Source: Frankiaceae bacterium (GTDB lineage Bacteria; Actinomycetota; Actinomycetes; BP-191). From it: a stretch of 37,710 nucleotides of DNA. Made by a program: the position numbers and the translations under genes. This document shows, piece after piece, positions 7,991 through 15,562 of this stretch. Location: the NCBI GenBank assembly GCA_030840645.1, contig JAVEEC010000133.1:1-37710 (forward strand), read 5' to 3'. The stretch's first letter is position 1. Every line of letters begins with the position of its first letter. The notes below the pieces were generated by a model. The model did no database searches. It had not been told where the DNA came from and saw only the letters and a list, made by a program, of their open reading frames with translations.

Positions 7991-8013
7991 GGGGACGGAC
8001 CGAACGGAGCTCC

Positions 8014-8565
8014 ATGCGCGGCCCTCTGGACATCACCCGCGAACTGCTCGCGGCCGAGATCCTGCACGAGATCGTCCACCTCCCCCGGCGGATCGACTCG
8101 GCGGCGGACCTGCCCGCCGTGCTCGGCCTGCCGCCCGCGAGCTGCCTGGCCGTCCGCCTCTTCGACGCCGACGACACCCTGGTCGCGGCGCTCCTCCCCG
8201 CGAACGCCACCCCGGCCACCAGCGCGATCGCGCGCGCGATGCGGGCCCGCGCGGTCCGCCCGACCCGGCCGGACCGCGTCAGCGCGATCACCGACTACCA
8301 CCCGTCCCTTGTCTGTCCCGTAGGCCTGCCGACCGAGGTACGGACGGTCGCCGACACGCTGGTGCGCGACCAGGAGGTCGTGTTCGCGGCGACCGGCGAC
8401 GGCAGCACGGCGTTGCAGATCAGGACCGCCGACCTGCTCTCGCTGGTGGGCGGCACGGTCGCCGACCTGGTCGAGCCGGGCGCGGCCTCGCCGGCCGCGA
8501 GGCACGTGGACGAGACGGCCTGGCGCAGCGCGCCGATGGTCGCGGGGGCCATGCTGCGGCGCTGA
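8014..8565 (+). CDS. YbaK/aminoacyl-tRNA deacylase-like protein
   Basis: A 183-residue protein whose C-terminal two thirds follow the YbaK/EbsC pattern: an [14 protein letters not shown] strand, an A-L-L-P-A-N strand, a [14 protein letters not shown] segment, a [20 protein letters not shown] turn, and a final [13 protein letters not shown] helix. Family members hydrolyse mischarged aminoacyl-tRNAs in the cytosol. The lysine that normally follows the first motif (as in IVKTLVF) is absent here, replaced by the SCLAVRLF context, so it may be inactive or a divergent paralogue. The frame is open far upstream in the shadow of the opposite gene; ATG 8014 has ACGGAGC before it. The family call is moderate. 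Confidence 0.6.
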   Translation: MRGPLDITRELLAAEILHEIVHLPRRIDSAADLPAVLGLPPASCLAVRLFDADDTLVAALLPANATPATSAIARAMRARAVRPTRPDRVSAITDYHPSLVCPVGLPTEVRTVADTLVRDQEVVFAATGDGSTALQIRTADLLSLVGGTVADLVEPGAASPAARHVDETAWRSAPMVAGAMLRR

Positions 8566-8598
8566 CCGCGCCCCCCTGGAACGGTCGCTCGCGGCGCA

Positions 8599-8604
8599 TA
8601 GGAT
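8599..8604 (+). promoter_or_regulatory. Putative -10 element, leaderless transcript
   Basis: TAGGAT lies 7 nt before GTG 8612 with no Shine-Dalgarno sequence. It would drive the Nudix, DUF6049-type and murJ genes, which are joined by 4-base overlaps. Confidence 0.5.
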
Positions 8605-8611
8605 CACCCGT

Positions 8612-9088
8612 GTGGCCGCCCCAACGAGCCGTCCCGCGCCACGCCGGCGCCGGCTCTCCCGCGTCGAGGAGACCTCGGCGGGCGGCATCGTGCTCGACTC
8701 CGCCAGCCCGGACGCCTCCGCGGCGCTGATCGGCCGGATCGACCGCCGCGGCCGGCTGCTCTGGTCGCTGCCGAAGGGGCACTTGGAGGAGGGCGAGTCG
8801 CCGGAGGCGGCCGCCGTCCGCGAGGTCGCCGAGGAGACCGGGATCACCGGCGAGGTCGTCGCCCCGCTCGGGTCGATCGACTTCTGGTTCGTCGCCGACG
8901 GGCACCGCGTGCACAAGACCGTGCACCACTACCTGCTCGTCCGCGTCGGCGGCGAGCTGTCCGACGCGGACATCGAGGTGAGCGAGGTCGCCTGGGTGCC
9001 GCTGCCCGAGGCGCGCGACCGCCTCGCCTACGCCGACGAGCGCGCGCTGGTCGAGAAGGTGCCCGCGCTGCTCGCGGACTCCGCGTGA
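8612..9088 (+). CDS. Nudix hydrolase (MutT4 type)
   Basis: The 158-residue protein contains a complete Nudix box at 56-78, from GHLEEGE through REVAEETGI, matching GX5EX7REUXEEXGU with all metal-binding glutamates. The first 15 residues are Arg- and Pro-rich. By position it is the counterpart of mycobacterial Rv3908 (mutT4), between the CCA enzyme and the Rv3909-type gene. The substrate, a nucleoside diphosphate linked to another group, cannot be read from sequence. GTG 8612 has a -10-like hexamer 7 nt upstream. Its stop overlaps the next start as GTGA. Confidence 0.9.
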   Translation: MAAPTSRPAPRRRRLSRVEETSAGGIVLDSASPDASAALIGRIDRRGRLLWSLPKGHLEEGESPEAAAVREVAEETGITGEVVAPLGSIDFWFVADGHRVHKTVHHYLLVRVGGELSDADIEVSEVAWVPLPEARDRLAYADERALVEKVPALLADSA

Positions 9089-11118
9089 CGCTCTTCCGGC
9101 GCCTCGCCGCCGCGGTCGTCGCCCTCGCCGTCCTGGCGCCCGCTCCTGTCACCGCCCAGGAGGACCCCGCCGACAACGTCGTCCGCGTCGACGTGCGCGC
9201 GCTGACGGCGGCGCTCGTTCCCGGCGTCACCGACGGGCTGGTCATCCGCGCCCGCGCGGTCAACACCGGCACCGACCCGTTACGCCGCCTGCGGGTCGGG
9301 CTGCGGTTCGGGCAGCGGCTGAGGGGCCGCTCCTCGATCGCCGCCGGCGGCGCGCCCGCGCGGCTCGGCACCCGGGTCGCCGACGCCCGCCTCGGCGACG
9401 GGGAGCTGGCGGGGGGCGCGACCGGCGAGGTCGACTTCGACGTCGCGCTGCGCGCGCTGCCGTTCGGGCGGGCCACCGCGCCCGGCGTGTTCCCCCTGCG
9501 CATCGAGGTCCGCAACGGCACCGGCGTCGTCGGCGCCGTGGACACGTTCGTCATGTGGTGGCCGAAGGCCGCGCCGAAGGTGCGGCTCGCCTGGGTCTGG
9601 CCGCTCGCCGAGCCGTCGCACCGGGGCATCCGCAACGACTTCTTCGACGACGGCCTGGCCGGCTCGGTGAGTGACGGGCGGCTGGACGGGCTGCTCGCGA
9701 TCGGCGCGGCCAGCAGGGTGCCGTTGACGTGGGCGGTCGACCCCGAGCTGCTGGACGCGGTGCACCGGATGACCACGCCGTACACCGTCCTCGGGCACGA
9801 GGGCGCCGGGACGACGGCGGCGCGGACCTGGCTTGAACGCGCGCGGGCGGCGTTGCGGGGCGCGACCGTGCTCCCGTTGCCGTACGCCGACCCGGACCTC
9901 GCGACGACGGCGACCGGCGCGCTGGCCGCGGACGCCGGGCGGGCCTTCCAGCTCGGGCGCGAGGTGCTCAAGCGCGAGCTCGGCACCACAGGCAACTCCC
10001 GCCTGGCCTGGCCGCCGGGCAGCGCGCTCGACCCGGCCGTCGAGGCGCTGCTGTCGGGGCAGGGCGTGAAGGGCGTGGTCGTGCCGGAGACGGCGTTGCC
10101 GCTCGCCGACCAGCTCAACTACACGCCGACCGCGCCGACGCCGCTCGCCAGCGGCGCGCTGGGGTCGATGACCGCGCTGGTCACCGACGCGCAGCTCAAC
10201 GGCTTCGTCGCCGACCCGGAGCGCGAGGCCGGGCCGCGGCTTGCGGCGCAACGGTTCCTCGCCGACACGGCGATGATCGCGCTCGAACGCCCGGGCGACC
10301 TGCGCGACGTCGTCATCACGCCGCCACGCACCTGGGAGCCGCCGGTCCGCGACTTCGCGGCGCAGCTGCTCGACCAGAGCGCGGCCGCGCCGTGGATCCA
10401 GGCGGTCGGGCTCGGCGACCTGCTTGGCGACGAGCCGAGCGCGGCCGCGCGCACCAGGGCTCCGGGCAACGGCGGCGTTCTCGCGCCCGACCACGTCCGG
10501 CGACTGCTCGACACGCGGCGGCTGCTCCAACGCGTCCGCGGCATCCTCACCGACCCCAAGCGCGCACCCGAGGAGCTGGCCGAGCTCGACAACGCGCTGC
10601 TCCGCGCGGCCTCGGCCGAGTGGCGCGACGGCGACCCGCGCGGGCGGCGGCTGATCGACACGGTCGCGGCGGCGGTGCGCCAGCAGCTCGGCAAGCTGCG
10701 GGTCACCCCCGGCGGCCTGGTCGTGATGACCGGGCGCAGCGGCCGCATCCCGCTCACCTTCAAGAACGACCTCGGCCAGCCGGTGCGCGTGAAGGTCCGC
10801 CTGAACTCCAACCGCCGCCTCGAGCTGGACCGCAAGGACGGGTACGAGCGCGGCCGCGAGGTGGTGATCCCGCCGGGCCAGTCGACGTTGACCATCAAGG
10901 GCCGGGCCACGACGGGCGGCGTGTTCAAGATCAACGTCCAGCTGCTCGGGACCGACGGCCAGCCGCTCGGCACGGGGACGACGGTCAGCGTGCGCTCGAC
11001 CGCCTACGGCGCCGTCGCGCTCGGCGTGACGGGAGTGGCGTTCGCGCTGCTGCTCGTGGCCTCGGCGACCAGGCTGGTCCGCCGGCGCCGCCGAGCCGTG
11101 CGCCCCGACCCGGCATGA
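9085..11118 (+). CDS. DUF6049 family secreted/membrane protein (Rv3909-like)
   Basis: A 677-residue protein with a signal peptide (residues 1-24, ending VTAQ), a long extracytoplasmic region, and a C-terminal membrane helix ([18 protein letters not shown]) followed by an Arg-rich cytoplasmic tail. The end of the extracytoplasmic region (about 540-635: [20 protein letters not shown], then [18 protein letters not shown]) looks like an immunoglobulin-like beta domain. It sits between mutT4-type and murJ genes, as Rv3909 does in M. tuberculosis, with GTGA and ATGA overlaps on both sides, which suggests co-translation with MurJ and a cell-envelope role. The molecular function is unknown. Confidence 0.8.
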   Translation: MTLFRRLAAAVVALAVLAPAPVTAQEDPADNVVRVDVRALTAALVPGVTDGLVIRARAVNTGTDPLRRLRVGLRFGQRLRGRSSIAAGGAPARLGTRVADARLGDGELAGGATGEVDFDVALRALPFGRATAPGVFPLRIEVRNGTGVVGAVDTFVMWWPKAAPKVRLAWVWPLAEPSHRGIRNDFFDDGLAGSVSDGRLDGLLAIGAASRVPLTWAVDPELLDAVHRMTTPYTVLGHEGAGTTAARTWLERARAALRGATVLPLPYADPDLATTATGALAADAGRAFQLGREVLKRELGTTGNSRLAWPPGSALDPAVEALLSGQGVKGVVVPETALPLADQLNYTPTAPTPLASGALGSMTALVTDAQLNGFVADPEREAGPRLAAQRFLADTAMIALERPGDLRDVVITPPRTWEPPVRDFAAQLLDQSAAAPWIQAVGLGDLLGDEPSAAARTRAPGNGGVLAPDHVRRLLDTRRLLQRVRGILTDPKRAPEELAELDNALLRAASAEWRDGDPRGRRLIDTVAAAVRQQLGKLRVTPGGLVVMTGRSGRIPLTFKNDLGQPVRVKVRLNSNRRLELDRKDGYERGREVVIPPGQSTLTIKGRATTGGVFKINVQLLGTDGQPLGTGTTVSVRSTAYGAVALGVTGVAFALLLVASATRLVRRRRRAVRPDPA

Positions 11119-12719
11119 CCGAGGACGGCACCTCGCTGCACCGCTCCAGCGGCGTCATGGCGCTCGGCACCATCGCGTCGCGCGCGACCGGGTTCCTCCG
11201 GCTCGCGGCCATCGCCGCCGCGCTGGGGCTCTCGCGCGTGGCGGACCCGTACAACGTCGCCAACACGCTGCCGAACATCGTGTACGAGCTGCTCCTCGGC
11301 GGCATCCTCACCTCCGTCGTCGTCCGGCCGCTGGTCCAGGCGGCCCGCGAGGACGACGACGGGGGCGAACGGTTCGCGCAGGGGCTGCTGACGTTCGTCG
11401 TCGCCGCGCTCGCGGTCGCGGTCGTCGCGGGCGAGGCGTTCGCCCCGGCGATCGTGCGGGCGTACGGCTCCCGCCTCGACCCCTCCCAGCTACGGCTCGC
11501 GACCGGGCTGCTGCGGCTGTTCCTGCCGCAGGTGCTGTTCTACGGCGCGGGCGCGACGATGGGCGCGATCCTCAACGCGCGCGGCCGCTTCGCCGCGCCG
11601 ATGGCCGTGCCGGTGCTGAACAACGTCGTCGTCGTGCTGGCCGCCGTGGTGTTCGTCATGCTGCCGGGCCCGCGGCCGCCGTCGCCGGAGTCGTTGACGA
11701 CCGCGCAGTTCCTCGTGCTCGGCGCCGGCACGACGCTCGGCATCGTCGTGCAGACGCTGGCGCTGGTGCCGTTCCTCCGGCGGGCCGGGTTCGCGTTCCG
11801 CCCGCGCCGGATCGACCGGTCGCGGCTCTCCTCGCTCGCCCGGCTCGGCGGCTGGGTGCTGACCTACGTCGTCGCGAACCAGCTCGGCTACCTCGTCGTC
11901 GTCCGGCTCGCGACGGGCGCGCGGCTCGAAGGCGGGTACACGGCGTACACGTACGCGTTCCAGCTCTTCTCGCTGCCGCACGCGATCGTCGCGGTGTCGG
12001 TCATCACGGCGCTGGCGCCGTTGATCAGCGGCCACGCGGTGGCCGGCGACCTCGCGCTGGTCCGCTCCGAGCTGTCGAACGGCCTCCGTCTCATCGCCGT
12101 GATCCTCGTGCCGGCCGCGGTGGGGCTGGTCGTGCTGGCCCGGCCGGTCGCCGTCGTCGCGCTGTCGCACGGCGCGCTGTCGCCCGGCGACGCGGCGTTC
12201 ATCGGCCGGGTGCTGGTGGCGTTCGCGTGCGGGCTGCTGCCGTTCAGCGCGTTCCAGCTCCTCGCTCGCGTCTTCTACTGGCTGCAGGACTCGCGCACCC
12301 CCGCCGTCGTGAACATCGTCGTCAACGCCGTCAACGTCGTCGCCGACATCGTCGTGGCGCTGCTGCTGACCGGCCGCGCGCGGATCGTGGCGCTGGCGGC
12401 GGGGTACGCGGTGTCCTACGTCGTCGGCGCGCTGGTGCTGTTCGTGCTGCTCCGCCGCCGCCTCGGCGGGCTGGACGGGCGGCGGATCGCGCGGACGCTG
12501 GTGCGCTCGCTGGTCGCGGCCGGCATCGCGGGGCTCGGGGCGTGGGGCGCCGCCGCCGTCGTCCACGCGCGGACGGGCGTGGGGTTCGGCGGGTCGCTGG
12601 TGGAGCTGCTCGTCGCGGGCGTGGTGGGCGCCGCCCTGTACGTCTCGGCCGCGCGGCGGATGCACGTCGCCGAGCTCGACGCGGTGACCAGGCTGGCGCG
12701 CGGGCTCGGCCGCCGCTGA
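11115..12719 (+). CDS. murJ: Lipid II flippase MurJ
   Basis: The 534-residue polytopic protein has about 14 membrane segments and MurJ/MviN features: SRATGFLRLAAIAAALGLSR near the N-terminus with arginine in the cavity-lining helix, NTLPNIVYELLLGGIL, and LNARGRFAAPM. MurJ flips lipid II, the peptidoglycan precursor, across the cytoplasmic membrane. ATG 11115 overlaps the previous stop. Unlike M. tuberculosis MviN (Rv3910), the protein ends after the transporter domain, with no kinase-like or carbohydrate-binding-like extension. Those domains are found in a separate gene at 15563. Confidence 0.92.
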   Translation: MTEDGTSLHRSSGVMALGTIASRATGFLRLAAIAAALGLSRVADPYNVANTLPNIVYELLLGGILTSVVVRPLVQAAREDDDGGERFAQGLLTFVVAALAVAVVAGEAFAPAIVRAYGSRLDPSQLRLATGLLRLFLPQVLFYGAGATMGAILNARGRFAAPMAVPVLNNVVVVLAAVVFVMLPGPRPPSPESLTTAQFLVLGAGTTLGIVVQTLALVPFLRRAGFAFRPRRIDRSRLSSLARLGGWVLTYVVANQLGYLVVVRLATGARLEGGYTAYTYAFQLFSLPHAIVAVSVITALAPLISGHAVAGDLALVRSELSNGLRLIAVILVPAAVGLVVLARPVAVVALSHGALSPGDAAFIGRVLVAFACGLLPFSAFQLLARVFYWLQDSRTPAVVNIVVNAVNVVADIVVALLLTGRARIVALAAGYAVSYVVGALVLFVLLRRRLGGLDGRRIARTLVRSLVAAGIAGLGAWGAAAVVHARTGVGFGGSLVELLVAGVVGAALYVSAARRMHVAELDAVTRLARGLGRR

Positions 12720-12757
12720 GGCCGCGCCTCAAGGCCGTACCGGAACCCGCCGACTCC

Positions 12758-13147
12758 ATGTGCGTGGACCGCAACGACCGAGGCGACGTCATCGTCGGCT
12801 GGCTGACCAAGATCACCGCTGTGATCGTGCTCGTCGCCATCCCGTCGTTCGACGCGATCGCCGTCGGCGTCGCGCGCGTGGGCGCGTCCGACACCGCCCA
12901 GAACGCCGCGATCGCCGGCGCCGACACGTGGCGCCTGAACCGCGACGTGCAGAAGGCGTACGAGTCCGCCGTCGCCTACGCCGTCGACCACGGCGCGACG
13001 ATCGCGCCGGCCGACTTCGCCGTCGCCACCGACGGCACCGTCACGGTGACCGTCCACCGCGAGGTCACCACGCTGGTCTTCCACCGCATCGGCGCGACCA
13101 GGAAGTGGACGCACGCCGTCGCGACCGCTTCCGGGAAGTCGGTATGA
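12758..13147 (+). CDS. TadE/TadG-like pseudopilin-type membrane protein
   Basis: A 129-residue protein with a short charged N-terminus (DRNDRGD), one membrane helix at about 15-38, and a secreted-side domain with AQNAAIAGADTWR and a beta hairpin ATDGTVTVTVHREVTTLVF. The order D-R-G, helix, then A-rich helix, then TVTV strand matches TadE/TadG-like minor pilins, but the conserved glutamate of the helix is not seen, so this is only a resemblance. No good Shine-Dalgarno sequence precedes ATG 12758. The last codons overlap the start of the NlpC/P60 gene as ATGA, which suggests joint export or function. Confidence 0.5.
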   Translation: MCVDRNDRGDVIVGWLTKITAVIVLVAIPSFDAIAVGVARVGASDTAQNAAIAGADTWRLNRDVQKAYESAVAYAVDHGATIAPADFAVATDGTVTVTVHREVTTLVFHRIGATRKWTHAVATASGKSV

Positions 13148-14292
13148 CCGGCAGGCGCGGCGTCTCGTTCCTCCTCGCCGCCGTCATCACGGTCGCGGGC
13201 GCCGTACTCCCGGCAACCACCGCATCGGCCTCGCCCGGCCTCGACGCCGCCAAGCGCAAGGCCGCGGCGTTGCGCAAGGCCGTCGACGCGCTGGAGCTGC
13301 AGGCCGCGCAGGCCGTCGAGGACTACAACGCCGCCAACGACGACCTGGCCCGCGCCGTCTCCGCCCGGCTCGGCGCGCAGGCCGCCGTCGACGACGCGGC
13401 CCGCGCCGCGGACGCCGGCAGCGACACCAGGAACCTCCGCATCCGCGCGCTCTACATGAGCGGCGGCGCGATGACGCTGTACGCCTCCGTCATGGACTCG
13501 GCCGACCTGCACGACGCGTTCGGCCGGATCGCGAACGTCAACTCCGTCCTGCGCCGCGACGGCGTCGCCGTCGCCGCGGCCGACCGTTCGCTGCACGTCG
13601 CCGAAACCGCCGCAGCGACGTTGAAGGCGGTGGCGCTGCGCCAGACCAGGCTGGAACGCCGCGTCGCCGACGCCGCCCAGCGCGTCCAGCGCGCGCTCGG
13701 CACGCAGCAGGCGCTGCTCGCCGAGGCCGGCGCCGACGTCTTGCGGATCGCCGAGGCCGACCGGATCGCCGCCGAGGCAGCCGCGCAGCGCGCGTTCGAG
13801 GCCCGTCTCGCCTCCGCGCGTTCCGCCGCCGGCTTCACCGGCCCCGGGCTCGCCGCCCTGCGCGGCGACGCCACCTCGCCACCGACCGCCGTCGCCGCGC
13901 GTGCCATCGAGGCCGCGCGCACCCAGCTCGGCAAGCCGTACCAGTGGGGCGCCGTCGGGCCCGAGTCGTTCGACTGCTCGGGGCTGACCGGGTGGGCGTA
14001 CCGCCAGGCCGGGCTCGACCTCCCGCGTACGTCGCGCCAGCAGTGGTTCGCCGGCTCGCACCCCGACCTCGGCGCGCTGCTCCCCGGCGACCTGCTGTTC
14101 TGGGGGACGAACCCGGCCAACCCGGGATCCATCCACCACGTCGCGCTCTACCTCGGCAACGGGCTGATGATCGCGGCGCCGCACACCGGGGCGAACGTCC
14201 GCGTCCAGCCCGTCTACCTGAACGACTTCTTCGGCGTGACCAGGCCGACCGAGCCAGGATCGGGCGGCCCGCCGTCGAAACTGAGTCCCTAG
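13144..14292 (+). CDS. NlpC/P60 peptidoglycan endopeptidase with coiled-coil domain
   Basis: A 382-residue secreted hydrolase. Residues 1-30 are a signal peptide. Residues about 32-225 form long Ala/Arg/Glu/Asp-rich helices, a predicted coiled-coil regulatory domain of the RipA type. The C-terminal NlpC/P60 domain has the catalytic Cys278 in FDCSGLTGW, His332 in IHHVALYLG and a third polar residue near His347 (APHTG). Such enzymes cleave the D-Glu/mDAP bond in stem peptides. ATG 13144 overlaps the upstream stop by 4 bases. A ydaO riboswitch lies downstream and belongs to the next NlpC/P60 gene. Confidence 0.88.
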   Translation: MTGRRGVSFLLAAVITVAGAVLPATTASASPGLDAAKRKAAALRKAVDALELQAAQAVEDYNAANDDLARAVSARLGAQAAVDDAARAADAGSDTRNLRIRALYMSGGAMTLYASVMDSADLHDAFGRIANVNSVLRRDGVAVAAADRSLHVAETAAATLKAVALRQTRLERRVADAAQRVQRALGTQQALLAEAGADVLRIAEADRIAAEAAAQRAFEARLASARSAAGFTGPGLAALRGDATSPPTAVAARAIEAARTQLGKPYQWGAVGPESFDCSGLTGWAYRQAGLDLPRTSRQQWFAGSHPDLGALLPGDLLFWGTNPANPGSIHHVALYLGNGLMIAAPHTGANVRVQPVYLNDFFGVTRPTEPGSGGPPSKLSP

Positions 14293-14395
14293 AAGTGGAC
14301 AAGCCTGGGGCCGTTCCGTAACGTCCCCCGGGTCGCCCCGTCCGTACGGAGCGGCCTGATCGCCGTGTTCAACGGCGCAGCACCACCGCCCGGGT

Positions 14396-14572
14396 CGAAA
14401 CGCCGAGTCCTGCCCCTCGACCCCACGGGCGCCCGCCCACCGTCACCATTGCGGGGCAGGAGCGGGGGACCCACAGGTCCCACGGCCGCGTACCGCGGCC
14501 TCGGGGTGAAGCCGGTTCCGACCGGCCGGGCAGCCTTCCAGCCCGAACCCGACAGCTGACCTCGCAGGCGGA
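14396..14572 (+). ncRNA. ydaO-type c-di-AMP riboswitch
   Basis: The segment shows the hallmark blocks of the ydaO/yuaA (cyclic di-AMP) aptamer in order: ACGCCGAGTCCTG at 14400, GCGGGGGACCCA near 14462, GGGGTGAAGCC near 14503, and the 3' block CCCGAACCCGACAGCTGACC then CTCGCAGGCG at 14542-14570. The first and last blocks pair (GCC..GAG with CTC..GGC) to close the aptamer. In actinobacteria this class commonly precedes genes for cell-wall hydrolases and turns them off when c-di-AMP is high. The aptamer ends only a few bases before a GGGAAGG Shine-Dalgarno sequence, so control of translation start is plausible here. Confidence 0.9.
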
Positions 14573-14592
14573 TGGGAAGGGATCAGCTCTTC

Positions 14593-15369
14593 ATGTCCGT
14601 GCGCCATTCCGGGCTCCGCCGCGCGTTCCTCCGCCCGGCCACCGCCCTGCTCGGCCTCACCCTCACCGCCTCCGGGCTGTTCGCGGTGGCCGCCACGCCC
14701 GCCTCGGCCGTTCCGGCCACCAACCTCGGCCTCACGCCGCTGCGTTCGTCCATGGCCAAGGGCCACGTCCAGGGGTGGGTCGCGACGCTCTCGTCGAACC
14801 ACACCCGCCTGACCAACCGGCAGATCGTGTTCTACGTCCGCGCGGCCGGCGCCAAGACCTGGACCAAGTCCCAGGTCAAGAAGACGAACAAGAACGGCCA
14901 GATCGGCATCTCGTTCCCGATCCAGCACTCGACGTGGATCTACGCGAGGTACCTCGGCGAGAAGGCGTACGGCGCGAGCAAGAGCGGCGAGGCCCTCGTC
15001 ACGATGCCGAGCCAGGCGCCGATCGGGCAGCGCGCCGTGTCCGAGGCCGCGAAGCACAAGGGCGCGCCGTACCAGTACGGCGCCGCGGGTCCGAGCAGGT
15101 TCGACTGCTCCGGCTTCACCCGCTACGTCTGGTCGCGGCTCGGCAAGACGCTGCCGCACAACTCCGCCCAGCAGTACAACTCGGTCAAGCACGTCGCCAA
15201 GTCGGCCATCAAGGTCGGCGACCTCGTGTTCATCGTCTCCGGCGGCGGCATCCACCACGTCGGCATCTACGCCGGCAATAACAAGATGTGGCACTCGCCG
15301 AAGAGCGGCGACGTCGTGAAGCTGGCCCCGATCTGGACCGGCAGCTACTACGTGGGCCGCGTCGCCTGA
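14593..15369 (+). CDS. NlpC/P60 cell-wall hydrolase under c-di-AMP riboswitch
   Basis: A 258-residue secreted protein: signal peptide 1-40 (ends TPASA), an immunoglobulin-like domain at about 42-137 (VQGWVATLSSNHTRLTNRQI, then WTKSQVKKTNKNGQI), and an NlpC/P60 domain at 145-258 with Cys172 (FDCSGF), His222 (HHVGIY) and His234 (WHSPKSGD). It should cleave stem-peptide bonds in peptidoglycan outside the cell. An in-frame ATG at 14572 lies right after the aptamer, but ATG 14593 has GGGAAGG at 14574-14580 and gives a normal signal peptide, so it is preferred. The c-di-AMP riboswitch directly upstream links expression to turgor or cell-wall state. Confidence 0.9.
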   Translation: MSVRHSGLRRAFLRPATALLGLTLTASGLFAVAATPASAVPATNLGLTPLRSSMAKGHVQGWVATLSSNHTRLTNRQIVFYVRAAGAKTWTKSQVKKTNKNGQIGISFPIQHSTWIYARYLGEKAYGASKSGEALVTMPSQAPIGQRAVSEAAKHKGAPYQYGAAGPSRFDCSGFTRYVWSRLGKTLPHNSAQQYNSVKHVAKSAIKVGDLVFIVSGGGIHHVGIYAGNNKMWHSPKSGDVVKLAPIWTGSYYVGRVA

Positions 15370-15397
15370 CCGGCTCGCCGACCGGGCCGTACGCCCC

Positions 15398-15559
15398 AGG
15401 GCGTGTCTCTCAGTCCGCGATCGTCGCGAGCGGCGTCCAGGGCGGTGCATCGCCAGGCGGAGGAGGGGTCGAGAGCAGCGCTCTCGGCGCCGACGACAAC
15501 GCCGCGAGGCGCCGTGCTGGGCGTCGCACAGCAGATCAGCGGATTGGGAGACACGCCCT
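15398..15559. mobile_element. 162-bp palindromic MITE-like element
   Basis: Outer arms AGGGCGTGTCTCTCAGTCCGC (left, 15398-15418) and its near-complement ending in GAGACACGCCCT (right, 15539-15559) match with only two mismatches in 20. The two halves stay complementary inwards at a lower level to a central perfect hairpin GAGAGC-agc-GCTCTC near 15470-15485. This is the structure of a miniature inverted-repeat element or a very long RNA hairpin. It has no coding potential. Flanking dinucleotides are CA and TA, so a TA target duplication with one change is possible but not shown. It ends 3 nt before the start codon of the pseudokinase. Confidence 0.55.
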
Positions 15560-15562
15560 AGC

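Noticed and set aside
6454..8013. Long plus-strand open frame running into the YbaK-like gene
   Set aside because: It is the antisense shadow of the CCA-adding enzyme; the translation is low-complexity Arg/Val/Asp/Gln and only the part after ATG 8014 looks like a protein.
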